A stretch of DNA of 6,513 nucleotides, taken from positions 1 through 6,513 of the forward strand of contig CAIRFY010000688.1 of assembly GCA_903877945.1 (NCBI GenBank), written 5' to 3'. The position numbers and the translations under genes were made by a program. This stretch comes from an uncultured Oscillochloris sp. (GTDB lineage: Bacteria > Chloroflexota > Chloroflexia > Chloroflexales > Chloroflexaceae). Of this stretch, positions 1 through 5,090 are shown one piece after another; the stretch's first letter is position 1, and the number at the start of each line of letters is the position of its first letter. The notes beneath the pieces were generated by a model. That model was not told where the DNA came from and did not search any database. It saw nothing but the letters and a program-made list of their open reading frames with translations.

Positions 1-2
1 CC

Positions 3-116
3 AAGGCGTTGAGCGTGCGCGTCCATACCTGCCCCGTGTGCGGGCTGGTGATGGACAGAGACGAGAACGCGGCGCTCAACATTCTGCAACGGGGACTCCT
101 TTCGCTTCGACAATGA
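3..116 (+). CDS. tnpB: TnpB (RNA-guided nuclease of IS200/IS605), C-terminal fragment
   Basis: The 37 visible codons end at TGA 114-116. They contain CPVCG, the second CxxC of the TnpB zinc ribbon, followed by DRDENAALNIL, the RuvC-III block whose aspartate completes the RuvC active site. This pairing is diagnostic of TnpB/IS605 OrfB. The family is about 400 residues long, so roughly 90 percent lies left of the window. TnpB cleaves DNA matching the guide of its omega-RNA and helps retain the transposon at its site. The terminal motif is intact, but nothing can be said about the rest of the gene. Confidence 0.9.
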   Translation, partial: KALSVRVHTCPVCGLVMDRDENAALNILQRGLLSLRQ

Positions 117-147
117 CTCTGTGGGATGGGGCGGCATCCCCTTGAAG

Positions 148-168
148 CCCAGGAGCTTTAGCCCTGGG
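148..168 (+). other. IS605 right-end hairpin
   Basis: This is a 6-bp perfect stem, CCCAGG/CCTGGG, with a 9-nt loop agctttagc, followed 4 nt later by the terminal GTCAC. TnpA (Y1 transposase) recognises such subterminal hairpins on single-stranded DNA. The same stem would form part of the omega-RNA. Confidence 0.65.
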
Positions 169-301
169 AGCCGTCACTCTCTTTTGTTGGCTCATAGCGG
201 AGATGAATGTCGAGGGCATCAAGCACTTTGCGCCGATCCGCAGCGCGAAGTGCCAGGATGTCGCGCTTGGCATCGTTGGTAAGGCGGATTATAAATGCCA
301 C
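158..301 (-). pseudogene. RelE/ParE-family toxin, N-terminal part, interrupted by IS605 element
   Basis: The reading frame starts at GTG 301, six bases after an AGGAG Shine-Dalgarno (308-312 on the plus strand). An in-frame stop lies upstream, so GTG is the only sensible start. The product begins MAFIIRLTNDAKRDILAL and continues through RRKVLDALDIHLRYEPTKE, the N-terminal half of a RelE/ParE-type toxin (usual length about 85-90 residues; these proteins go on with a basic S/T-R-x-R-I/K-x-L segment). After residue 41 the frame enters the IS605 right end and stops at TAA 160-158. The C-terminal half, with the usual catalytic/RNA-contact residues, should lie beyond the IS, left of the window. No antitoxin is present in the short space upstream. 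Confidence 0.7.
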
Positions 302-358
302 ACCGCACTCCTGATAGGCTCAGCTTCGCTTCGTCTCCGCATATTGATTGTAGCACGG

Positions 359-490
359 TCATCTACCGAGGGTTCTGAGGGCTAGGCCCGCTCTGAACTT
401 CGGCGAGTCGCCGCTGAAATCGTAGTGCTGCCCCGGTTCGGCGAAGGGGTCGTTGATGATGGGGTTAGCGACGGCGTTGGCGAGGGGCAT
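359..490 (-). pseudogene. N-terminal remnant of a type III-like restriction subunit (Res)
   Basis: A 43-codon frame starts at ATG 490 after an AGGGGAG Shine-Dalgarno with 8-nt spacing, 14 nt after the antitoxin stop. It contains NPIINDPFAEPGQHYDF, which resembles the first residues of the large helicase-nuclease (Res, BPTD_3080-like) proteins encoded beside type III-like Mod genes. The full protein is about 1000 residues. Here the resemblance fades after about residue 30 and TGA follows at 361-359, so the rest appears deleted. The position downstream of mod on the same strand fits a lost R-M partner. The assignment is from memory of the family N-terminus. The alternative is an unrelated short peptide. 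Confidence 0.6.
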
Positions 491-504
491 GGGCGAGGCT
501 CCCC

Positions 505-726
505 TTACAGAAATCGGCGTCCCTCGTGGATGAAGGTCAGAATCTCATCGCGGGTGAGGGCCAGATCCACGCTGGGGACATCTAACGGCGAATGACGCTC
601 CTCAATGCGGGTCAGCGCAAAGACACTCCCATCGCGGCGGCGAATCCGCACTCCGCCTTCACGCTGCGCAAGATCTAAGAGATCCGCGAGTCGCTGGCGT
701 GCTTCTGAGTAGGTGTATTCTTTCAT
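505..726 (-). CDS. Phd/YefM-like antitoxin of a PIN-toxin module
   Basis: This 73-residue protein begins MKEYTYSEARQRLADLLDLA. That pattern (YSEARxxLxxLLDxA, followed by a basic RIRRRDG turn and a hydrophobic strand) is the Phd/YefM DNA-binding fold. The C-terminal part, with SPLDV, LTRDEIL and FIHEGRR, is the likely toxin-binding tail. Antitoxins of this type neutralise the toxin and repress their own promoter. The start overlaps the toxin stop in ATGA (723-726). A very strong Shine-Dalgarno GGAGGTGA sits 4 nt upstream (731-738), inside the toxin's last codons, so the antitoxin can be translated in excess although it is the second gene. The stop at 507-505 is merged with the Shine-Dalgarno of the res remnant. 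Confidence 0.8.
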   Translation of the reverse strand: MKEYTYSEARQRLADLLDLAQREGGVRIRRRDGSVFALTRIEERHSPLDVPSVDLALTRDEILTFIHEGRRFL

Positions 727-1124
727 GGCGTCACCTCCAGGATGGTCACGCCCGCTTGTCGGGCTGCTTCCCGTAACCCTCCGTCAAGCGTGATCAGGGC
801 ACTTTTGTGTTGGAGCGCACATGTGATGAAATAGGCATCGTAGGCATAGATGTCATATTTGGCTGCAATCGTCAGGGCGTGCCCCATGTCAATCGGCACA
901 AATCGGATCGGAATTTGTTGGTACACACTCCATGCCCGTTGTATTTGTTCGAGCGTCGCACGTTTTCGTTTGAGCATGGCAGAAAAGGCATTTCCGATCT
1001 CCCAGGGCACAGATTCAGGCGCACATAGTTGTGCGCCCGTGGTTATCTCAATTAAGCGCGGGCGGGTTGGCTCATTCGTAATCACCGCAATGAGAACCGA
1101 GGTGTCAACTAGAATGTCCATCAT
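723..1124 (-). CDS. PIN-domain toxin (VapC-like ribonuclease)
   Basis: This 133-residue protein has PIN-domain architecture. It opens with the LVDTSVLIAV strand (D7), then has PWEIGNAF (E42), YDAYFITCA (D96) and ITLDGGL (D114), which together make the four-acidic metal site of VapC-type ribonucleases. Length and motif spacing are normal, so it looks active. Such toxins cut tRNA or rRNA when their antitoxin is lost. Two consecutive ATGs occur at 1124 and 1121. GTGAGGGAGG directly abuts the first, so the second is better spaced and may be the real start. The gene begins 30 nt after the mod stop, suggesting co-transcription, and overlaps the antitoxin gene by 4 bp. Toxin-first order is the less common arrangement. 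Confidence 0.85.
   Translation of the reverse strand: MMDILVDTSVLIAVITNEPTRPRLIEITTGAQLCAPESVPWEIGNAFSAMLKRKRATLEQIQRAWSVYQQIPIRFVPIDMGHALTIAAKYDIYAYDAYFITCALQHKSALITLDGGLREAARQAGVTILEVTP
731..738 (-). promoter_or_regulatory. Strong Shine-Dalgarno of the antitoxin, inside the toxin gene
   Basis: The minus strand reads GGAGGTGA, a near-complete anti-16S match, 4 nt before the antitoxin ATG. It lies in the Glu-Val-Thr codons that end the toxin. It fixes the antitoxin start and can offset the disadvantage of being encoded after the toxin. Confidence 0.75.
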
Positions 1125-1154
1125 CCTCCCTCACTATGTACAATCGTGGGTTCC

Positions 1155-4100
1155 TCACACTACCCTCATCACCGTCATCACCTCGTTGCCCCGCATGTCA
1201 ATCACCTTCACCGCGCACTGCTTGTGCTTGCCTGCCTTGAAGGGCAGCGAGGTGGTGCGCTGGAGGGCCGCGAACTGGTCGGGGTCAATGCTGCCTTTGA
1301 GCGCCTTGCTGATCTTCTCCCAGGGGTTCGGCGTCTGCGCGGGGAAGTACGCTTGGCGCACCAGGAAGGTCGCCCCGTCGTAGTCGGTGTCGAGAAACCA
1401 GGCCGCGATCTGCTCGGCGGTGCTGGCGTCGAACTCGCCGGTGTTGGGGTCGTAGATGTCCACGCCCTTTACTGTGACGGTGTAGCTTACCCCCCCAGCC
1501 CCCCGCAAGCGGGGGGAGTCGATGTCCGGACTCTCCGGCCTCCCCCCGCTTGCGGGGGGATTGAGGGGGGTAACTCTTTCCAAAGTGACATCGGGCTTGC
1601 CGAAGACGCTGAATACTTGGCTGGCTTTGCTGGTTTTCAGCAGGTTCCCCATCAGCAGGTCGGCGTTAATCGCAACGCCCAGCACCGGCGGGCGCAACGT
1701 AGCCTTCTGCATCAGCCCGTGGGCCTGGTCATCGAAGACGAACGCGGCGGCAATGACGGTGTCGTAGGTTCCCCTGGCCTCGTTGAGCGCATCCTGAAGC
1801 TGGACACTGGTGAGCGGGCCGTACTGCGGGCCAAAGACGACGGCGGCATGCACGGTTTTGCCCGCTTGCTCGTAGTCGGCCTCGGCGTGCAGCGTGCCGC
1901 CAACAAGCGGCGAGATGCGGGTGATCGCCATGTGCTGGCCGCGTACCGTCAGACCGCCCCGGCGCAGCGCTTCGATCATCTGGTCGAGGTAACTGCTCGC
2001 CGCATTAGCAGACGCGGGCGCGGCGGTGTCTACGCTGTCGGGGTCGAGCAGCGGGGGCTGCACGGCCTCGACGGTGAAGGGGCCAGCGACCCGCACGGCG
2101 CTGCGGTCAATCTCGGGCTGGTCGTAGAGAGTTTCGGTTTCGGATGGCTCGTTCTGCGCGATGCTTTTGAGCGTGATATGCGGCACGGTTTTGTAGATGA
2201 AGGCACCACGCACACCGCTCTCTGGCATCGCCAGTTTGTAATAGGGAAACGTCGATGTCATCAACCGTTGGCGAGCCAGGGCCAGCGCAACCCGCGAGGT
2301 GTCGCAGGTGATCCAACGGCGGCCCCACTGCTCGGCAACATAGGCGGTGGTGCCAGAGCCACAATTATGGATAGCGGCGACCTCGGTGAGGAAGGAGTGA
2401 TCCGCCTCGACCTCAAGGTCGTAGACCTCTTCCTCGGTCGCTGTGTACTCAATAGAGGTAATCGCCGCTGGCTGTAGCGTTACGCCAACATAGACCAGAT
2501 CGCCAATACGTAGTGTGCCAGCCCGTCGCCACTGCTGATCAGGTGCGTCGGTCGGCTGCATGTCGCTCGTTGCCGTCTGAATTGAGTGCAAGACCGCTTC
2601 GGTCTGGTTGATCACCTCGCGGTTTGTAAAGCGTAACACGCGAAGCCCAAGCGACTCAAGATAGTCGCTGCGGTTTTGATCGTACGTCTGCGCTTCGGTG
2701 TCGGCGTGGGTGTCGCCGTCTACCTCAACGACAAGGTTGGCATCGCGGGCGTAGAAATCGGCGATGTAGGGGCCGATGGGGTGCTGGCGGCGGAATTTTG
2801 TGCCGATCTGGAGCCCGCGTAGTGCACCCCAGAGGCGGCGCTCGGCGACGGTCAGATCACGGCGCAGTTCGCGTGCGCGCCCGAAGTGCGCAGGCGGCAC
2901 TGCGGACCAAGCACGATCCTGGCCGTAGTGCAGGAGGCGTTTCTGGCAGAGTACGAGGTGGTCGTCGGTCAGCCAGAGAGTTGCGCTGCTCTCGGCGTGT
3001 CGTAGGCCGACCATGCGCCCGCAATAGGTGCGGCTGATGAGGCGTAGGACGCGCCGGGCCTGACCAGTGTGGGTGTAGACGTGATCGCCGGGGCGTAGAG
3101 ATTCGATGGGGATTCGGGCTACCCCCGCACGCGGCACTACCCCCCCTAGCCCCCCTGTAAGCGGCACTACCCCCCCTAGCCCCCCCGCACGCGGGGGGGA
3201 ATCGGAATCCGGACTCTCCCCTCCTGGTTCCCTCCGCAAGTGAGGGGAATCTGCGTCCGGCCTCCCCCCGCGTGCGGGGGGACTGAGGGGGGTTAATAGG
3301 GGGAAATCTGCGTCCGGCACTACCCCCCCTAGCCCCCCCGCACGCGGCACTACCCCCCCTAGCCCCCCCGCACGCGGGGGGGAATCGGAATCCGGACTCT
3401 CCCCTCCTGGTTCCCTCCGCAAGTGAGGGGAATCTGCGTCCGGCCTCCCCCCGCTTGCGGGGGGACTGAGGGGGGTTAATACGAGTGTCCCTTTTCGTAC
3501 GCACGTCGCATCAAAGACGAGATCGCCGGGATCGGTGGTCATAAGGAGGCAGCGTTTGATCACCTCAATGCTTGTTTGTACCGCATAGATTTGATCACCG
3601 GCACCTGCGGTATCCGACCATAAGTTCGTTACTCTACTAACTGGATAATCCTCATGGTAAAACACGTATCGTAAAGTCTTACCGCTTGGAACCAACCTTT
3701 TCTGCTCTGAGAGCTTTTGCATTCCCGGTTTATCTGTCTTCCAACAACTTCCTTTAGGGGTTTCATATTTTTGACCTTCGTATTCAAAAACGAAGTCTTG
3801 ATTTGGCCTGTATTGTGCAGGCAATAGTGACACTGACTGAAAAACCTTTGTACCTTCAGGTAAGAGCTTGTGATTATTAATTTCCTCTGATGTTAAACGC
3901 CTTCTTTGACTATTAGAGAAGTCGGCCCATGACCATGCCACATCTCCTTCCGGCTCTTTTTCTCGAAATAGAGGCAACGATTTTACAATATCACGCTTCT
4001 TACTATACCAAATAATATAATCTGAAACGCTCTCTGTTACATCAGAACCCAGAGGCATCGTTTTCTTTCGGAATGTAATTAAAGAGCAGAAATTCTCCGC

Positions 4101-4820
4101 TCCAAACACCTCATCCATCACCGCCCTGACGCGATGCACATTCTCATCACTAATCTGCACAAAAATACTGCCCGTCTCCGTCAGCATCTCGCGCATGAGC
4201 AACAGCCGGTCACGGATGTAGGTCAGATACGAGTGAATGCCTAGCTCCCAGGTATCGCGGAAGGCACGGATCTGCTCCGGCTCGCGGGTCAGGTCGCCGT
4301 CGGCACCGTCTTTCACATCGCGCTTGTTGGTGAAGGGCTGGAAGTTGGAGCCGTACTTAATGCCGTAGGGCGGGTCGAAGTAGATGCACTGAACCTTGCC
4401 CGCCATCAACTCCCGTTCAAGCAGGCTGTTCATCACCAGCAACGAGTCGCCAAGGACGAGGCGGTTGGCCCAGGGCTGGGGGTGCTGGTAGAACTCGACC
4501 GCTTGGTTCAGATCGAACTCGGGGTCGGCGAAGAGGCTGGCCTGCACGGGGCCAGTGCGGATGCTCTCGATAATGGCGGCGGGGGCCACGCGCTCGTGGA
4601 TATGCAGCGGCACCGTCTCGACATCGAAGGTCAGATGCTCGGCCTTGCCCGCCCACTGGAGCTGTGGATCGAGGCGAGGATCGTACTCATAGCGTTTCCT
4701 GCCAGGGGTCACCGGATTCATATCAGCGATACCAGCGGGCGGGTTATTCAACCGCGTCTCGTCGTGGCGGTAGTCGGCGGCGTTCGTCGTCGTGGTAGCG
4801 GGACGCTTACGAGGGGGCAT
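1155..4820 (-). CDS. Type III Mod-like DNA methyltransferase precursor with an intein
   Basis: ATG 4820 gives 1221 residues. The frame stays open up to GTG 4895, but that extension has no Shine-Dalgarno and low-complexity content, and family proteins begin with an MPPRKR-like basic stretch. Motif IV, FDPPYGIKYGS, lies at residues 148-157. A variable presumed target-recognition region follows at about 245-405, then motif I FDAT/CGSGTT at 436-439 and 820-825. The order IV-TRD-I is that of beta-class adenine methyltransferases such as type III Mod. A 380-residue intein occupies 440-819; spliced Mod would be about 841 residues. The C-terminal domain is family-like (VDIYDPNTGEF, CAVKVIDMRGNEVM). 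A 30-residue translated palindromic repeat sits at about 1083-1112. Its Res partner survives only as a remnant, so it may now be an orphan methylase. Confidence 0.9.
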   Translation of the reverse strand: MPPRKRPATTTTNAADYRHDETRLNNPPAGIADMNPVTPGRKRYEYDPRLDPQLQWAGKAEHLTFDVETVPLHIHERVAPAAIIESIRTGPVQASLFADPEFDLNQAVEFYQHPQPWANRLVLGDSLLVMNSLLERELMAGKVQCIYFDPPYGIKYGSNFQPFTNKRDVKDGADGDLTREPEQIRAFRDTWELGIHSYLTYIRDRLLLMREMLTETGSIFVQISDENVHRVRAVMDEVFGAENFCSLITFRKKTMPLGSDVTESVSDYIIWYSKKRDIVKSLPLFREKEPEGDVAWSWADFSNSQRRRLTSEEINNHKLLPEGTKVFQSVSLLPAQYRPNQDFVFEYEGQKYETPKGSCWKTDKPGMQKLSEQKRLVPSGKTLRYVFYHEDYPVSRVTNLWSDTAGAGDQIYAVQTSIEVIKRCLLMTTDPGDLVFDATCVRKGTLVLTPLSPPASGGRPDADSPHLRREPGGESPDSDSPPRAGGLGGVVPRAGGLGGVVPDADFPLLTPLSPPARGGRPDADSPHLRREPGGESPDSDSPPRAGGLGGVVPLTGGLGGVVPRAGVARIPIESLRPGDHVYTHTGQARRVLRLISRTYCGRMVGLRHAESSATLWLTDDHLVLCQKRLLHYGQDRAWSAVPPAHFGRARELRRDLTVAERRLWGALRGLQIGTKFRRQHPIGPYIADFYARDANLVVEVDGDTHADTEAQTYDQNRSDYLESLGLRVLRFTNREVINQTEAVLHSIQTATSDMQPTDAPDQQWRRAGTLRIGDLVYVGVTLQPAAITSIEYTATEEEVYDLEVEADHSFLTEVAAIHNCGSGTTAYVAEQWGRRWITCDTSRVALALARQRLMTSTFPYYKLAMPESGVRGAFIYKTVPHITLKSIAQNEPSETETLYDQPEIDRSAVRVAGPFTVEAVQPPLLDPDSVDTAAPASANAASSYLDQMIEALRRGGLTVRGQHMAITRISPLVGGTLHAEADYEQAGKTVHAAVVFGPQYGPLTSVQLQDALNEARGTYDTVIAAAFVFDDQAHGLMQKATLRPPVLGVAINADLLMGNLLKTSKASQVFSVFGKPDVTLERVTPLNPPASGGRPESPDIDSPRLRGAGGVSYTVTVKGVDIYDPNTGEFDASTAEQIAAWFLDTDYDGATFLVRQAYFPAQTPNPWEKISKALKGSIDPDQFAALQRTTSLPFKAGKHKQCAVKVIDMRGNEVMTVMRVV
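1487..1573. repeat. Related palindromic element translated in the Mod C-terminal part
   Basis: This is an 87-bp element bounded by TTACCCCCC and GGGGGGTAA. Each arm carries the hairpin CCCCCCGCAAGCGGGGGG or its complement, and more than 20 bases of the right arm are identical to the repeats at 3131-3480. Its length is a multiple of three. On the minus strand it encodes about 30 residues (VTPLNPPASGGRP to RLRGAGGVS), low-complexity and unlike the rest of Mod. It probably sits in a surface loop between VFGKPDVTLER and YTVTVKGVDIYDP. Confidence 0.8.
2571..2885 (-). other. DUF559 (Vsr/PD-(D/E)XK-like) nuclease domain inside the intein
   Basis: Intein residues about 207-311 carry the DUF559 signature. 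It begins with ARELRRDLTVAERRLWGALR, then FRRQHPIGPYIADFY, LVVEVDGDTH, and a final LGLRVLRFTNREV strand. Candidate catalytic residues are D249, E260, D262 and H266 (intein numbering), a Vsr-like arrangement. Free-standing DUF559 proteins are common in bacteria and generally uncharacterised. Here the domain takes the position usually held by a LAGLIDADG or HNH homing endonuclease, so the natural inference is that it cuts intein-less mod alleles at the FDAT/CGSGTT site. It has no LAGLIDADG motif. The domain identity is well supported; the homing role is inferred. Confidence 0.85.
3131..3297. repeat. Palindromic repeat unit, copy 1 (translated in the intein)
   Basis: This unit contains two tandem 30-bp GCGGCACTACCCCCC-type segments, a C7/G7 hairpin (CCCCCCCGCACGCGGGGGGG), a middle part with CTCCTGGTTCCCTCCGC, and a terminal CCCCCCGCGTGCGGGGGG hairpin ending in GGGGGGTTAAT. 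It aligns with copy 2 at an exact offset of 183 bp with few substitutions (ctgtaa/ccgcac and gcgtg/gcttg). Because 183 is divisible by three, each period adds 61 codons to the intein without shifting the frame. Confidence 0.85.
3314..3480. repeat. Palindromic repeat unit, copy 2 (translated in the intein)
   Basis: This is the second unit, 183 bp from copy 1, beginning just after intein block A. On the minus strand it encodes LTPLSPPASGG, then GGESPDSDSPPRAG, then two PRAGGLGGVV decapeptides from the nested 30-bp repeat. The terminal hairpin CCCCCCGCTTGCGGGGGG and the GAGGGGGGTTA end are shared with the element at 1487-1573, which identifies a dispersed repeat family and not a feature of inteins. 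Confidence 0.85.
3606..4088 (-). other. AT-rich presumed target-recognition region of Mod
   Basis: Mod residues about 245-405 lie between the motif IV half and motif I, where beta-class methyltransferases carry the target-recognition domain. By hand count, 3721-4080 is about 39 percent G+C, while 4321-4500 is about 60 percent. The sequence has family-like strands (SDYIIWYSKKRDI, YPVSRVTNLWSDT) and no frameshift. The composition step suggests that the specificity region came from a different genome by recombination, a known route of Mod specificity change. Confidence 0.6.
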
Positions 4821-4968
4821 AGATAGCTTTACCGGCTCGCCACTCTCGCAGCGACGCTTCACCTTACCGTTGAGGGCAGAGGCGTGGTATGCCACAAGGC
4901 GCAGCGGACTATTTCATTTATCAGGCCCACTCCAATGCGTGTCGGCGGGGGTGGGCTTTGTGCATGCG

Positions 4969-4985
4969 GGGGAAAGTATAGCATG
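4969..4985 (-). promoter_or_regulatory. Candidate extended -10 promoter for mod
   Basis: On the minus strand TGC-TATACT (TATACT at 4980-4975) forms an extended -10. The -35 position holds only a T-rich stretch, so this is a TGn-type candidate. Transcription would start near 4968 and give a leader of about 150 nt to ATG 4820. No other good promoter for the minus-strand operon was seen between 4820 and 5270. Confidence 0.4.
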
Positions 4986-5021
4986 TTTCTTATGCAAAAA
5001 AAGTCGCGCTGTCTTCGTCCT

Positions 5022-5090
5022 CTTTGCGTCTTCGCGTCTTTGCGTCACACCATATTCATGGGTTCGACGCAAAGGCGCAAGGACGCAAAG
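5022..5090. repeat. Inverted repeat of TTTGCGTC type
   Basis: The left arm 5022-5046 and the right arm 5066-5090 are reverse complements at 22 of 25 positions, separated by 19 nt. Each arm itself contains two CTTTGCGTC words. In RNA it would form a long hairpin. It has no T-tract after it, so it is more likely a dispersed repeat than an intrinsic terminator. Confidence 0.75.

Larger units (their letters stand above)
1..177 (+). mobile_element. Right end of an IS200/IS605-family element (partial)
   Basis: Only the right end is in the window. It holds the last codons of tnpB followed by a short non-coding tail with two stem-loops (123-140 and 148-168) and the terminal sequence GTCAC at 173-177. 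A GAAGCCC-stem-CTTTAG-loop right-end hairpin is typical of IS605-type elements, which transpose as single strands and make neither terminal inverted repeats nor target duplications. The boundary at 177/178 is supported independently: the toxin reading frame on the minus strand keeps its family pattern up to 178 and loses it in the element. Whether tnpA is present cannot be seen. Confidence 0.75.
1..193 (+). ncRNA. Probable omega-RNA (reRNA) scaffold 3' part with guide
   Basis: In IS605 elements the TnpB guide RNA overlaps the tnpB 3' end, runs through the right end and takes its guide from the flanking DNA. Two stems are visible: GGGATG (123-128) with CATCCC (135-140), and CCCAGG (148-153) with CCTGGG (163-168) around a CTTTAG-containing loop. 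The predicted guide begins at 178 with tctcttttgttggctc. That sequence belongs to the interrupted RelE-like toxin gene. The 5' end and the guide length (16 nt assumed, as in ISDra2) are inferred; the RNA itself is not demonstrated. Confidence 0.5.
2364..3503 (-). other. Intein inserted in motif I of the Mod methyltransferase
   Basis: The insertion is in frame, 380 residues, from Cys1 to Asn380, followed by Cys+1. Block A is CVRKGTLVLT. The N-terminal domain resumes after the repeats with IPIESLRPGDHVYTHTGQ and reaches block B, LWLTDDHLVL (T179, H182). A DUF559-type nuclease domain occupies about 207-311. Block F is VYDLEVEADHSFLT (360-373, H369), and block G is AIHN/C with penultimate His and terminal Asn. 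All residues expected for standard class 1 splicing are present, so splicing is predicted to be possible. Removing it restores FDATCGSGTT, the conserved AdoMet-binding loop, a typical conserved-site insertion. The unspliced enzyme should not bind AdoMet. The unusual parts are the nuclease type and about 119 residues of repeat between block A and the rest of the N-terminal domain. Confidence 0.93.

Noticed and set aside
1146..2477. A 443-codon open frame on the plus strand
   Set aside because: It is fully antisense to the C-terminal part of Mod and the end of the intein, has no recognisable domain, and exists because of high GC codon bias on the other strand.
2571..2885. A separate DUF559 nuclease gene interrupting mod
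   Set aside because: The frame is continuous with Mod on both sides, no start or Shine-Dalgarno precedes the domain, and intein blocks flank it.
3131..3480. CRISPR-like array
   Set aside because: There are only two long units with a 183-bp period and nested 30-bp copies. There are no unique spacers of uniform length, and the units lie inside a coding frame.
2857..3504. A 215-codon minus-strand frame rich in RKRGEAGRR and ACGGARGG repeats
   Set aside because: It is the same palindromic repeat DNA read in another frame. The intein frame is the one continuous with recognisable splicing motifs on both sides.
4821..4895. N-terminal extension of Mod from GTG 4895
   Set aside because: No Shine-Dalgarno, composition unlike the rest, and the family-like N-terminus MPPRKR begins at ATG 4820, although 4820 itself has only a weak GGTAAAG upstream.
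4925..4956. GCCCAC/GTGGGC hairpin as a terminator or riboswitch in the mod leader
   Set aside because: Only 6 bp of stem with a 20-nt loop, no T-tract, and no recognisable aptamer.
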